Below are positions 1 through 13,439 of a stretch of 64,000 nucleotides of DNA, one piece after another. The notes below the pieces were generated by a model. It did not search any database. It saw only the letters and a program-made list of their open reading frames with translations, and was not told the origin of the DNA. The stretch lies in assembly GCA_022496805.1 (NCBI GenBank), contig CM040096.1, forward strand, positions 15,129,501 through 15,193,500, given 5' to 3'. The first letter of the stretch is position 1. Each line of letters starts with the position of its first letter. This DNA is from Pohlia nutans (taxonomy: Eukaryota > Streptophyta > Bryopsida > Bryales > Mniaceae). The position numbers and the translations under genes are program-made.

Positions 1-233
1 ATGACGTTTTTAACACGGACTTTCAACACATGAATTTAAGACGTTATTTAAACAGTTTTGATATAAAAGTAAAACAGTACTAAGTACAATTGAAACAGGT
101 TTACTGCAGAGTTACATTGACTCTTAAACCTTCGTAAAACATTATAAATACGGGATTGAAACATAATTTAAAACTAAGGTAAAAGAATCATTATTAGATC
201 GTTTTTTACAAATGCAGTCCACAATCTAGACCG

Positions 234-3200
234 TCAAAGCATTCCAGACAAGGATCTGGTTCTCCTGGACTCATAATCAGAATCCTCATCAGAGAAATCA
301 TCTGCCGTTTCATCTAAGTGTCTCTCTGATGCTTCTATACCTCTCAGTCTAGATTCTTCCTCGTCGCTGCCAGAGTCATAATCCTCGTATGTATCGTCCA
401 CATTCTCCTCAGCTTCATCTTCATATTCATGTTCCTCGGTGTGAAATCTATGCACATGTGGAATTTCATCTTCTTTCTCCAGACCTGATAATAATCTTGT
501 GACATATCTACCATCATCCCAATCCATTGGTTCGATCAACTCAAATACCCTAAAGCTTTTGGGTTTATCCTGGATAACAAATGTCCATTGGGATCTAAAA
601 CATCCTCTGCAAAAAAGATTTGTTCTACTGTTGTAGCAGGGAAAGCAAATGGTTGGTCTTCCAAATTGCGATCACTAAGGAACTCTATGTTTCTCACTAA
701 ATGCATCAAACACTCATTCCAACGAAATTCGTTCTTGTACCACTTCCCCTTAAATACCACAATTAGATCTATGTCAATGAACGTGATCTCCAAAATTTCT
801 TCCAACACTCCAACGTAATCCACGAGCATGTCACCTTCTTTCATCCTGCATGCCATACCACAATCGCATGTTCGTCTTGCTTTGTCAATACGCTCTGTAC
901 GAAAGTGGCGGCCCTCGTGATACATTGCTGAGTATGTCTTGCATTGCAATTCAAATCCTTGAGCTAAATTGACTATCACATCATCCACTTCGATACCATT
1001 ATCAAGATCATCAATCACCGCATTATGAATTCAACGATCAATACTATCAAACCTGGGAGGACGAGTCCCCCATCCCTTGTTATGCCATTCCTGCTCAAAT
1101 GATTCTTTAGCATCTTCATACCTTTGTACATAACCATCCATATGTGTAGTGTCTCTCAATAATAATCTGTGAATCTGTCTATACTCCAAATTCTGCTAAC
1201 CTGTAAATCGCTTGTTTCGTCCTTTACTTTGCAAATATGTATCTACACAAAGCAATTTTTTTGTAAAAAGATAATTAGAAAAATAAGAAAAATTAGAAAA
1301 ATTAAATTATAAAAGTAATCTAGGCTTTTGCATGATACGGTGTACCAATGACCAAAAACATGTATATGCAATGCACATTCAACATTTTTGTCAAAATTAC
1401 TCTTTCTCAAAACATATTAAAATTCATTGGTGATATTTTGAACAAATTTTTGTTACCAAATGCTGAGATTGATGTACACAAAATCTAAAGATACATTCTT
1501 TTTTGTGTAAAGGCTTTACACTAAGAAATATGAATTTTAGAAACTACCTTTTTCAACAAGAAACACAATGAACATGATGAAAGTTCAATGATGAATATTG
1601 TGCATGATTTCTACTCTTTTTGCTGATGCACCTTAATGCCAATGTGCAATATCTTATATAGTTATGTATAATGGTTTTGCAAAATAATGTTAAGTTCTCA
1701 AGAGTTTAAACTTCTAAACTCAACAATAAGTATAGACATCAACCAACTTTCTAAATACAATGTAAACACAATAGAATCTTGTAGAATGAAGCTACTCTAA
1801 CCACCCTTGCTAATTGTAAACCATAAACTTTAAAACTAGAATATTCATTAAATCATATCAGAAAGTGTACCTTTTTTGCGATCTTCCGACTCTTCATTCC
1901 AAGCTTGGTCACTCTCAGCTTCAAATTCTTCAAATTTGTCATTAAACATGCGTATCCTCTCTTGCATCAAATACCCTTCAGCAATACTACCTTCTGGCCT
2001 AGCTCTTTGACGTACAAAACCCTGTAAGACTTTTATATACCTTTCCACGGGGTACATCCACCTCAATTGCACTTGGCCGGCAAGCTTTAGCTCCTCAGGT
2101 AGATGAACTAATAGATGTGGTTGACTATCAAAAAATGATGGTGGAAGTTGCATTTGAAGAAGCACCACAACCACCGCAGCTTCTTTTTTAAATTAGCCAT
2201 CATTCTTGGTGAAATCTCCCGCAAACAGACATACCTCATAAATCTTGAGAGACGAAATATTGCCTCACTAACACCAACACCAACCTCGGATGATAATAAC
2301 CCACAAATTGCCAAAGGAAGTTGATAGCGCAATATGTTGAAAAAGTCGTGAGACTTCAAGCCCGAAAACGTATCCTTCTTTGGAAAGGCATTAGCCAATA
2401 CAACTCCAAAGTGTGAAGGGGTTCGAATAGAACTAATGCGAGTATATAAAACACTCCTATACCTCCTTTCAATTGTGTAAGGTGCTATTGAGTACACTAA
2501 TCTCCCCCTCTCATCCAAATGACGCTCCCACAATTCTCTCTTTGTGTTAGAATCTTTCAAATCACTCCTCTCCTTTGAAATATTCCTCACTCCAGTTAAG
2601 TGTTCAAGCAATGATTTGCAAACATTCTTACTAATGTGCATGGAGTCTAACAAATGCTGTATTGGAAGCTTGGTCCAATACTCCAACTAATAAAATATCG
2701 ACTTTCTAGTCATACCTAGTGGATTACTCACAGATCGGGAATGGGTTGGACGTAGTAATTGTAAATCTATGTAATCATTCCACCTAGATATCCAAACCTT
2801 AGTTGTCATACGGATGGGACAAGGTCTTTGTTCAATATAACCATTGAACAAATCCTTCAATTCCGTGCGAAATGGATGAAGTTCATCCAAATACATGCGA
2901 AATTCATCAAACACAATCTTATGGAGTGGCACAGAGCGCCGTGCATGAATCTGGTCCATGCACAAATAGCAAGCATTGTAACCCTTGGTAACCATTCATG
3001 CAATCACCACAACTTATATTAGTGTTCAACAAAATATTTACATCTCAAAATAAAAAAATGCAAATATTTTTCAATCAATATCAAAACAAAAACATGGATA
3101 TATCTAAAATGTACACCTTAAACCCTAAAAGCCAAAGCTGCTAAACCCTACCTCTAAACTGAAATAAAATAAAACAAAATCTAAATGTTAACATTGAATT

Positions 3201-5798
3201 CATAGCTTTAAACTTCAACATTCAACCTTACATTCTAACATTCAATCTTAAACTGTAACATTCAACCTTAAATCCTAAATCCTAAATCTTATATTCTAAA
3301 TCTAAATTACATTAAAAAAAAAGTGAAATGAACATTTGTTACAAAAAAAATGAGAGAAATCAAATACATACCAGATATAGATGTAGCGCCTGGATAATCT
3401 GTAATTGTCCACAATACAATTGCACGCAATATAAAATCTTGTTGTCCAATTGGTTTAGTTATATCACGAGCAGGAACTCCGGGTGACCATAACAATTGTA
3501 ATTCCATAATCAGTGGTTTGAGATAGACATCCATATTTGGAACTTGAAACTTTCCTGGGATGATTAAGGATATAAAAATAAATTCCTTCTTTGTGGTCAA
3601 ATGAGGTGGTAAATTATAAACAATAATTGTCACCGGAGTTATGCTATAAGAAGAACTACGTTGAGATGATGGATTAAAACCATCTGACACAAGTGCTAGT
3701 CTTAACCCCTTAAACGTTGAATCGATGACCATAACGTTTTTCCATGATTCTAATCAATAACACTTCTAATATATCTATCATCGCTACCACGGGTATCATT
3801 TGTGGCCAAATGAGGTGCTGTGCGGAGAGACATATACAAATGTTGAAGCCTTGGAATGATTGGTTGGAAGCGCACAACCTGTCAAATAGTTTTTTTGAGT
3901 CAATTATTGACTAGTAGAAAGAATTAAAACATTTTATGTAAACTTTAATTTAACCTTAGAAACATATAACGCACCAAAATCACCATAAGAGTCCTTTCAA
4001 ATTCTTACAAACTAACATAAATAGTGTGACATATCTAGATGAACGATTAAAATAAGCCCTAATTTCCTTCTTTCCTATAAACACCTTAGACTTCAAAACT
4101 TCACTATTCACAAACATGAATACACCCACAATAATTTTGAACCTACGATAATCTTGCATCCACAATATATGGCGATTTTTTTGTACCATAACATCAAAAT
4201 ATTAAAATGTCAAATTGAGATAATACCTTTCTAGGAGACTCTTGGTTTAGAATGTTTTTGTGGCGTCATTGTGCTCCACAATGTGGACATATTGTCTTGT
4301 CATCAAGTGTACGTCCATCAGGTAATTTTCCATAAAATATCTCACAATCGTTCACACACGCGTCTATCAAAAGTAATGGTACACTCACTGGTTCAAGCAA
4401 TTTCTTGGCCTCCCTGTGAGATGATGGCAATGTATTGTCATTCAACAACACTTTTTCCTTGAAAAGCCTGTCACAAATCCATATTGCACCATTTGTTACC
4501 CAAATTATGAAGTATTGTACATGAGAAGAGAAGAAGTTCCTATTTACACCATCAAGTTTAAAAAAAAGATATAAAGATTCACATTTATAGGTATTAATGT
4601 AAATTGTACTCTTAAAATATTTACAACAAAAGTGTTCATCAAAAATAGTGTAGAAGTTTACCTTAGTAAGTCTGTTACACTAGTGTTACTCCACTTATGT
4701 TGTAGTTGCAATTTTAATATTCTAAAAAGTAATTCCTTTTCCCCCATTGTACTCTCTGGAAACAATTTTGGGATGCCAAATGACTCTGGATCAAAAAATT
4801 GTGCAATTTCTTGGTCTGCATCTTGTTGCACAGCCACATCAATATCTTCATCCACATAACTTATCCCCATTGATGAATCAGCCTCGTGACTAATCAATTC
4901 GTCACAATATTCCTGATAAAGAAAAAACACCAACACTAGGCTTAGTTATATTGTCTTAGATGCATAAAAACTTTATGTTATCCTTGCTATAAGAAATTAA
5001 TTTTGAGTAATTTTAAATAATCCTTAATGATTTTTAAAGCAAATTCAAACTAAATAAAAATAAATGACATAGGATAAAAATAATTAAAATCGACATAAAA
5101 ATATGCAATCCGATTTTGACATTTACTAAGTGCAACTTCATTATAAAGCCTACTGACAAAAATTTGCATTAAAATATTCATATTGCCAACAAATTAAACT
5201 TTACCTGTGTTCGTTCCTCCCCACTAGTAGATTCTGAATTTGATGTTGATGAATCATTTGAAGTTTCAGTAGCCATAATTGCATCACAAGTCCAAGGTCC
5301 AAACAACTCAAGCAAATGTTGATGAATAATGGCACGAGTCTGCCATGCTTCACCTTTGCAACTATCACAATAACATGGGTATTTTATTCCTATCTCCTCA
5401 AATGGCAGTAAATCACGTGGATCTCCTAGCATAGGTCCAAACAGTTCTGTAACATGACGATTAATGATGCTACGTTTGTGCTTATGCTCTCCTTTGCACC
5501 TATCACAAAAACAAATGTATCTTGGTTCTCTATTACCTACTATGTTTCTAGAAGATAAGACACGACCAGATCCATCTATACTCATGTCATAATGAAATGG
5601 ACTACTACTAATACTATATGTTGATATATCACCACTTCTTGACAAACCGCTACCACTTCCTGACAAACCTCCAACACCGCTGCTAGGCAAGTTGCCACTA
5701 CTACTACTAGGCAAACCACTATTGGACAGACTACCTCCACTGCCTAGTGATACCTCACTATGAATTGGATTATCAGCCATGGTGTAGTACGTTTTCAC
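234..5798 (-). pseudogene. CACTA (En/Spm) TNP2-like transposase, decayed
   Basis: Family: cut-and-paste DNA transposase of CACTA elements. Exons join in frame at good GT/AG sites: 5798-5205, 4912-4662, 4467-4227, 3878-3372, about 2995-1871, then about 1200-234. In order they show a serine/glycine-rich N-terminus with two CxCxxCKG...H modules (like the transposase-associated zinc domain), CPHCG, IPRLQHLYMS, LALVSDGFNP, the NLPP and WTITDYPG blocks, TKGYNACYLC, DSMHISKN, GLKSHD, a DUF4218-like block (PPSFFD, RWMYPVERY, ARPEGSIAEGY), a DUF4216-like block (DYVGVLEEI, VVFKGKWY) and an acidic tail. Breaks: TGA at 4266-4268, frameshift near 3750, TAG at 2687-2689, a one-base loss in an A-run near 2183-2189, an in-frame TGA near 1027, and a frameshift near 590. 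Introns include 1201-1870. Family call is firm; activity is excluded unless the breaks are sequencing errors. The element's 3' end lies beyond the window. Confidence 0.9.
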
Positions 5799-6190
5799 AA
5801 TGACATTTACAAAATATATGAGCTCTAACAGCTAATATAAATTGCTATACTATATTATGCAATATATTATTCAACTCCTCTATTAGGAAGGAGAGCTAGA
5901 ATAAGAGACCCTCCCTTCTTTCAAGTTAGATACTTATAGTAGATACAACCTCCCAATCATAACTCAACCTTTTATTTTTCTTCTTGCTTTTACTTTTACT
6001 TTAGACTAATATCAACCACCCAACCAAAGAAAAGGGAGAGAACTTTACCTTTTTACCCCCAAGCTTTATATCCTAAGTTCCTTCACTATCTAGGAACTAG
6101 CAGTCTATCTCTTGTCTTTTTACTTTCTATCTTCAAAATTAAATCTTGTCCATAGATCTTTAAATCTTTTAACTTTTAAATCTGAAGTGG

Positions 6191-6410
6191 TCTAACTCGA
6201 GTGCACTAACTGTGGAATTGTTTAACTCGAGTGCACTAACTGTGGAGTTGTTTAACTCGAGTGCACTAACTGTGGAGTTGTTTAATTCGAGTGCACTGAC
6301 TGTGGAGTTGTTTAACTCAAGTGCACTAACTGTGGAGTTGTTTAACTCAAGTGCACTAACTTTGGAGTTGTTTAACTCGAGTGCACTAACTGTGGAGTTG
6401 TTTAACTCCA
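6191..6410. repeat. 30-bp minisatellite, about 7.3 copies
   Basis: Seven tandem 30-bp units plus a partial one, nearly identical. Each unit holds the hairpin-capable GAGTTGTTTAACTC, the palindrome ACTCGAGT, and GTGCAC. Because 30 is divisible by three, both strands stay open and give false repetitive ORFs. It lies about 400 bp upstream of the transposase start, so it could be a subterminal repeat of that CACTA element, but no CACTA terminus was found beside it. Confidence 0.9.
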
Positions 6411-6429
6411 ATTCATCCATCTTCAACTA

Positions 6430-9400
6430 GGAGTTGGCTTACTCCCATCATCCTCTGCTTACACACTACCACATGAAATACATTACCATCCCTAAAGATT
6501 TCAACTCTACCCCTCATGATATGAACTATGCCATGCCTCATATGGTATCAATGTACCTCCAAAAGGACATGACAAGATGACCTTCCAAATTTAATTCATT
6601 GACCTCTAAAAGCTTGAGGGGTATTGGACAAAACATAGATGTGTTATTTCCATATGTTTTATGAAGTTTGGTTCAATAAACAAAATGTAGGAAATATGTC
6701 TACAAATTATCCGTACGGTCGAACTTCCAAAAAATAACTTTAGATATTTTTTGTCAATATAAAGGCACTAACCTTTGAATTTTTTTTATAAATTATAATT
6801 TTTACTTTTAAATTAAAAAAATTAGCATGATAAGTTACAATTGCTTTATTTATTTGTAAACTTCAAATAAGCAAAAGAAATGATGGAGGGAACATTTTTG
6901 CTTTTTCCAAATAGTAAATTTTATAACACTAGGACAATATTGAGATGATTGACTTTGAAAAATTATCTCGGATGGAGTCTAACTAGGATTGACATAATTC
7001 AACCTGCGTTGCAAAATAGACTTGATTTTGTTTAATTTTTTTTTCCAAACATATTTTTATGTTGCAGATAGCTTGTAAGACTTGGACAACGACCAAAACA
7101 TAGTCGTTTGAGCATTGAGGGGTTACATAAAGACCATCTATTTTGTACTTGTCTTTTTAAATTATAGTTCCACTCACGCAATTCATATTGCAGTTGAACT
7201 TACAATAGAAATGACCCTCCATTTTTTGTTTTTCCGTTATAACAAGCAATTCCCTATTTTTGCGCTTGCCCAAGTACAATCATTTCGGGGCCTAATTCTG
7301 CTAAAAAAGAAAATTTATCAAAAATATTAACAAAAAAACATCAAATTCTTTCGTTGTTGAATTTTGTAGTATATTGCAAAATATTTAAAAACTATTACAA
7401 ATTATGAATAGATTAAGACACTATAATATCACTGCTAGAGTGTATGTGAGAAGATTAGAATTTTTTTTTCATATTTTCTTTTTTCTTATTTTGTTTTTTG
7501 TGTGTTAAAAAGTACATAAGGGTGCATGGCTCCTTCCTCCATCCTTCAAAACAACATTCAAATGCCACATATGCCACAACCCCTCTGCAATGCCATTAAT
7601 TAATTATTTGTTTTTCTTTATTATTTATTTGTTATTATTATTATTTTGAGGTAGATTTGCTTTGTCCCCCTACCGCGTACTCTCAGCCCCGGCACGCCCA
7701 AAAAAATATTTATTATTTATTATTTATTATTTCCGAGATTTTCGGGACTAAGGGCCTGTGCGCGTAGACTCTTTTTTGTCCCTATCTCAAGCGACTCCTT
7801 CAAAAGAACATCTAAAGAGTTTTTCTAAAGAGTTTATTCCAAGAGGTTAGACAATTTATTTTGATAACACAATAAAGAATTGTCACACGAGAGTTGCTAT
7901 TTGGAGGCAAGAAGCAACAAATGCAATAATGGCACTATATAATTACGTGTGAATAAAGCAAATCACTATTCCAAATGATGCAAAGTCACACATACTTGAA
8001 TATGTTTTAATGCATATTGAAGGCATGGGTGACAAGAGGTTGCTAGATGCTTATTAGAGTACATGACTACATTACTATATAGTATGTAGTTTTTTAGTTT
8101 AGTTGTCAATGTATTGATTTAAAAGTTTGTACTATTCTTATAAATTGTAAACAAGTAATTTGAGATAGTTTCTCCATTTTAAATGTATTTTGGTTTCATG
8201 TTTAAAGAAATTCCAAAAAATCAACAAATCAAAATCAAAGTTCCAATAAATGGATTTTTCATGTAAAGGTTAAAGATGAAATAGAGAGCTTTGTACATTA
8301 AATTTTCCACCGACATCATTAGGTTTGGTCCATTTTATTTTTCCAAAATTTTATAAATCATCCTTTGCTTATATTATTTTTGTCACGCGTACTTTAATGT
8401 CATGCTAAGATACTCTAACGTAGAGCATTAAGTTCATTTTCTTAAATTGTATACATGTGAACCATCAGCAAATAACATTCATGGATTTTTATTCTTGGGG
8501 TGTAGCACTTGTCTTTTCAAACCATGAAGTTTCTTAGCCCAAACCACTACATGGACCGTTTGCACGCCTCTTTTGAGCACCAAATAGTAGTATTTTCCGC
8601 ATTTTGGTAGGTTTGTATGAGTACCACAAGACCATATCAACATAAACATACAAGGCCCGAGCGTGTGTAACAAAGGATCGGACGAAATCAACATAGACGC
8701 ATCGAGTTCAACATAAACATACACGGCCTGAGCATGTGTAACAAAGGACGAAGTTCACATAGACAAATCGAGTTCGAGCAAAGATCACGATCTTGCGTTT
8801 GCGGAATGACATCATCTTGGTTTTTATTGTGGGTTACTACCATTTGTATAGTATGTATGTTCAAAATAAGACATTGTGAATTTTTGTAAAATAAAAAAAT
8901 TGGTTTATGTTCAAATTTCATTTTTAGTTCAAAAACTGAGATTTAAAAAATAATTTTCCCAAAAAAGTAGAATCAAATCATGGAAAATATATAATATTAT
9001 AGTGCATGTTATTCCTAATTCGCTTCCAAAAAATATTAAAAGCTTTTAATATAGGAATTTTGATTGAATATCAAAAAAAATCCTTGAGAACTTAATCAAA
9101 AATATTAACCAAAAACATGATAAATCCAGTTGTACAAGTGTGATCTACACATTGACATTTACAACTTTGTTTTGAATATTAACTCCATTTTTGTAGTTAT
9201 TCCAACTTTTTATAATACATATTTGAAACCAGTGAATCACCTGGACCTCAAAGGATTAATTATAACATCATCAATTGAATTTATTATTTTAAAACCATTA
9301 ATATTTAATTCTTTAGGGAAAAAAAGTATCTGTCTTAATTTTGGGGTCTAGACTTTCATTTTTTAAAGTCTTATCTTATCTCAACCCTTCAAACATGAAT

Positions 9401-9960
9401 TGGATAAAAAGGTCTTCATACCAATCGATGAATATAAAATTTGATTCCATCTTATTTATATTTTCACAATATGGTCAATTAAATTTGTCATTTCAAAACC
9501 ATGAATCTTTGGTGTTTGAGGGATTATAAGATATTTGCCTTTCCTTGGGTCTAGTCTTTCATTTTTTGGGGATAATCTCATATCATCCTTTCAAAAATGA
9601 AAGGTATAAATTATTTGAATCCTTCACATTGAAAAGCATTTTCATAAAAGCTCATTTGATTACATTATTTTGTAAAAGTAATATCAAAAGGACTTTTAAA
9701 TCCTAAAGGACCACGGATTTATAGTTTGTAATGACAAATTCAATTGGATATACTTTAAATTTAAAAAAATTAATATGCCACCAAATTTTACATTACATAA
9801 ATCAATGAAGCACATTACATTGTGTGTCTTGATAACAAAAACAAATATATAATTTTTAAAATGGAAATCCACATTGTATAATATATTTTTTTAAATGGAA
9901 ATCCACATTGCACCTAATCAAAATTGTGAAAGAAAAAATACGAGACTAAATTCCACCTTT
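6430..9960. other. AT-rich intergenic stretch with old duplications
   Basis: No supported gene. 7600-7735 is low-complexity TTATT sequence. 8636-8705 and 8708-8775 form an imperfect tandem duplication of about 70 bp. 9240-9400 and 9480-9600 share a diverged duplicated block around GTCTAGACTTTCATTTTTT and its variant. 6886-7048 matches, in inverted orientation, 55193-55345. Short ORFs here have no recognisable domain. Confidence 0.6.
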
Positions 9961-10062
9961 TTGGCCATTTAAGGGTTAAAGTATGCCAACAACGATGCTA
10001 GCATATATGTAAGGATACGTGTGATCACGGGTTTAATCCCTAATTGCCTAAGTGTCCCTTTT
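9961..10062 (+). repeat. tRNA-derived SINE-like fragment
   Basis: The stretch reads like the 5' half of a plant SINE: a D-arm-like GGTTAAAGTATGCC, an internal variable part, then CGGGTTTAATCCC in the place of a T-arm/B box (one mismatch to GTTCRANNC), about 60 bp downstream. Pol III termination-like CCCTTTTTG follows. No clean cloverleaf can be drawn, so a functional tRNA gene is unlikely. Confidence 0.35.
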
Positions 10063-11096
10063 TGAATGATGTACAAAAACATTACATTACAATTTTTCAT
10101 CTTTGGTGGTGTTCTTGCAATGTGATTTTTTTACATGATTTTTTCAGGTAATTACCTTTACGCAAGTGAAGTGATAATAGGAAAATAATAAAAATCAAAT
10201 TCACTAGATTCTTCTATTCTACATGTGCTTTCATTTTGACAAAAAGAATTCCAAAGTTTTGAGCTACAATATGCGCAATAAATCCATTCTTTGAGGTTGA
10301 CATACAAATGAAAGTTCTCGTAAGATGATGATTTTCCTGACATCCACACGGTTGGATTAAATAATGGTGTTGAAAATTGTTTAAATTTGATTTTAAAAGA
10401 GATTATTGTTTCAGTTATACTACAAATCCAAAAAGAGTCATTGTCTTATGAATTTTTGTACGACTGACTAGCAATGTAGAATGTGCAACATTAAATCATC
10501 TTTTGCGTAATGTACAATATTTCAACCTATAAAATAATCATTTGATTGCTTACAAGGAGATCTCAAGACACCTCTATGGAGCCGTAATAAAACTCAACTT
10601 TACCACTACCGAAGCATAATAGTTTCAATCAATCATAAATGAATTACAAGTTGAGAATATAAAAATTGTAATTTTAAGTGAATTTCTATAGTTTTTCTTG
10701 TAAATTCATTTAAAAATATCTAAGCATTTAATTTCAAATGCAACAATACGAATGTCTTCTAATAAAAATGTCTTACATATGTTCTTTAAAGTTGAAGCTC
10801 AAAACAGTGAAAAAAGCCTCATTTTATAGCACACTTAGGTATTGCCCGAATCTAAAGGCATTTTAACGTTAAATATTGTTCTATTATTCTAGTGACAACC
10901 TTAAATCGGAACTGGTTTAAAAAAAATACATTGCTAACTCTAGGTTTCACTTGTGACTTTCAAATGCTTATAGGGTAAGTAAGAGAGTCGGCTCCAATGG
11001 CTCTTTGTCCGGTGGGCGCTGCCTCATTGTCATTACGAACAAACACTTTATTCACGCGCGAGCCGACAAGTCAACCTTTCTATGATGTAACATAGC
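10063..11096. other. Intergenic, no gene seen
   Basis: AT-rich. A block at 10993-11056 recurs at 52217-52281 in the same orientation (around CGGTGGGC and CACTTTATTCACGC), so it belongs to a dispersed repeat family. Nothing else is supported. Confidence 0.5.
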
Positions 11097-11728
11097 CTTT
11101 CACGTCACTTGATGGTCTTCTCATGACTGTATAATTCCAATTTGTATTTAGAAGACCATTTTGTGAGGTAACCAAACCTTTCACCTCTTTTGATTTTCAT
11201 AGCCTTTTATACCTTTATAATTTCATAGCCGTTCACTATTTTTATAATTTCATGGCGATTCATGTCTTTTTAATTTCATGACCTTTCATGTGCGGAAAGA
11301 AGCGAATAGCTAATTTATGTAATGGTAGTTAATGTATATAATTATAATTTTGAATATATATATTTTTAATGTTTGTTAAATGTTAACACCATGTATACAA
11401 TTGATACTTTCTCACTAGTAGTGGGGAGATAAGTGTAGCCTTGGTGGTTATTATATTTTCATATATTACTAGGGCTTTGCTTCTCTCTGCACTACCAATG
11501 ACAAAATATCATTTGTATACACGGTGTGGATAAATATTATAAAAATCCAAAATCATAATTAATTATATACATGAATTACCACTTTATAAATTAACTTTTA
11601 GCTTCTCTCTGCACTTGAAAGACCACGAAACTCAAAAGAGATGAAAGGTTAGGTTCCTTCACAAAATGGTTTTCTTAAGGCACAATGGAGTGGAATAGTC
11701 ATCGGAAGACCATCAAAGGATGTGATCA
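11097..11728. repeat. Foldback (long inverted repeat) element
   Basis: The left arm (about 11097-11405) pairs with the reverse complement of the right arm (about 11508-11728). Matching landmarks include TTGATGGTCTTC / GAAGACCATCAA, ACCATTTTGTGA / TCACAAAATGGT and the inner TGTATACAA / TTGTATACA. The left arm carries about 90 extra bases made of short TTTCATAGCC-like repeats. No coding capacity. Probably a non-autonomous DNA transposon; the superfamily is not assignable by eye. Confidence 0.75.
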
Positions 11729-12706
11729 TTAATATATATATTTCTAAATAGTTTTTTATTTAATTTTTTTAACATTGTGATATTTTATTTAATTTTTATG
11801 TTTTAATAATGATGATGTTATTATTGTTTCCATGTTTTTCCCATCATATCTCATGATGCACATCCCAAAGGAGAGGGGCCTTATCAAGGTCCCAATTTTC
11901 TCCTAATGACACTAAAATATGCAATACGTGTTATTAAGTAATGCACACTATGAAGAACAATGTCAGGGAATGCCACAAACTAATGCCAAGAATTTTAATA
12001 CTCACAGTCAAGTGTAGTACAAATCTTAAGTAGAGTGATACAAATCTTAAGTAGAGTGAGATTGGAGTTTGCTTCATCTTTCCTCTAATATATAATGTAC
12101 CAACAAATATGACTTCATTGTCCCAAGGGACACTAATATATTCTAAGGGCCATCAATATATTCAAAAAATTACAAGAACACTTCAACAAACCTCATACGT
12201 AGTGGTGACAAGGCTCTTGAATGTTTATATGTCGTATTCTTAAGGTCTTTTCAACCCCGCTTAAAGGTTCATGGAGCGCATTTGTATTTGGAATAGTTTT
12301 ACACCTCCAATGGGCTCGAGATCAAAAGTGAAGTTATAATTCATGTCAATATGGTTTTAATGAGCTATTGAGGTATTAACTTGGAACTTTCTACTTACAA
12401 CAAATGCCAATTACACGCTAATGTATAAATTATCTTCAAGGGACCTTTAAGAATTAAGATAAGATAGTTCATGAAGTTATTTATTTTGCATATTAGATAG
12501 TTTCTCCATTTTCATGGATTTTAATTGATAATTTGTTTTCTAATATATAGCTATTAATAAAATGGAAGAAGCATATTTGGATCTTGTTTTCATTTTGAAG
12601 ATGATTTTAATACACTAAAACACTTTTTGTTTTCATACTATATAAATAAGTTATAATTTTCTGAAATTGTGCTTATGATTTTTTAAAAGTGATTATTTAG
12701 TTGTTA

Positions 12707-12892
12707 CTCCTTTGTTCCATATTGAGCTACATATACCTTGAAAATAGACAACTTAACTAGTCGAACGGTGTGGACCATGGGCACAACAGTATAAACCTTC
12801 AACAAGTAGGAGTAGTAGTTTAAGCAAACATGAACTGTAATGTGAGACAAATTCATAAGGCGTTGTGGAAGCTTAATTTGGGACAAAGGAAG
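12707..12892. mobile_element. Stowaway-like MITE, diverged
   Basis: Starts CTCCTTTGTTCCATATTGAG and ends with the imperfect inverse (AATTTGGGACAAAGGAAG), flanked by TA on both sides (12705-12706 and 12893-12894), as expected for Tc1/mariner-derived Stowaway elements. No ORF. Confidence 0.7.
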
Positions 12893-12989
12893 TAAGTATA
12901 CATTTAATCAACTACATTTGTATTTTAGTCTATTTGTGAAAATGAAGAAGTCTTTGAACTGAAATGGGGAAACCAACTTTTTACTCAAG

Positions 12990-13350
12990 GGCTCTTTATA
13001 ATAGGAGTTGGGTCCAAACTAAAGTGTAAAGAGGTTGAAATCCTCCCTTCTCTTTGGTAAAAAACCCATTGTTTGGGCCGAACCTCTTTACACCAGGAAT
13101 CGTGCCCAATGCAACCAAAACATGTTTTACATTAAAAATGACAAGCTCTTACATGGGCCTAATTCAATTCATTGGGTCCACCAAATATAAAATCCCAAAC
13201 TTTGACCTTGGGCCCGAGTGCACATTTTATTAAAATCTGTAACCTTATTATATTGAGTACATGAGGCCGGACCTAAGGCTTAATTGGGCTATTTTTTTTA
13301 TTGCATTGGGCCCAAGAACAAGAGGCCCAACTCCTAAGTGTAAAGCGGCC
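12990..13350. mobile_element. MITE with imperfect TIRs and CTCAAG duplication
   Basis: Left end GGCTCTTTATAATAGGAGTT is mirrored at the right end by AACTCCTAAGTGTAAAGCGG. The interior is rich in GGGCCC-type motifs. CTCAAG flanks both sides (12984-12989 and 13351-13356), consistent with a target-site duplication of at least 6 bp. Superfamily uncertain (hAT- or MULE-like). Confidence 0.65.
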
Positions 13351-13439
13351 CTCAAGCCAAATAATTCCACTTGATTTTGGTTTTCACTGAAATTCCCTAA
13401 TTTTGAATAAATAATTCCATTTTCAATAAGAAAAAATAA

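Noticed and set aside
1..110. Similarity to 21877-21990 (ATGACGTTTTT and TGATATA..AGTAAAAC), suggesting subterminal parts of related CACTA elements
   Set aside because: Too short and diverged by eye to tie the two ends together.
6169..6430. Repetitive ORFs on both strands (ELNNSTVSA and MELFNSSAL type)
   Set aside because: They are only the 30-bp minisatellite read through; a period divisible by three keeps any frame open.
11400..11440. CACTAGTAGTG inside the foldback element as a CACTA end
   Set aside because: It sits at the unpaired centre of a larger inverted repeat, not at an element border.
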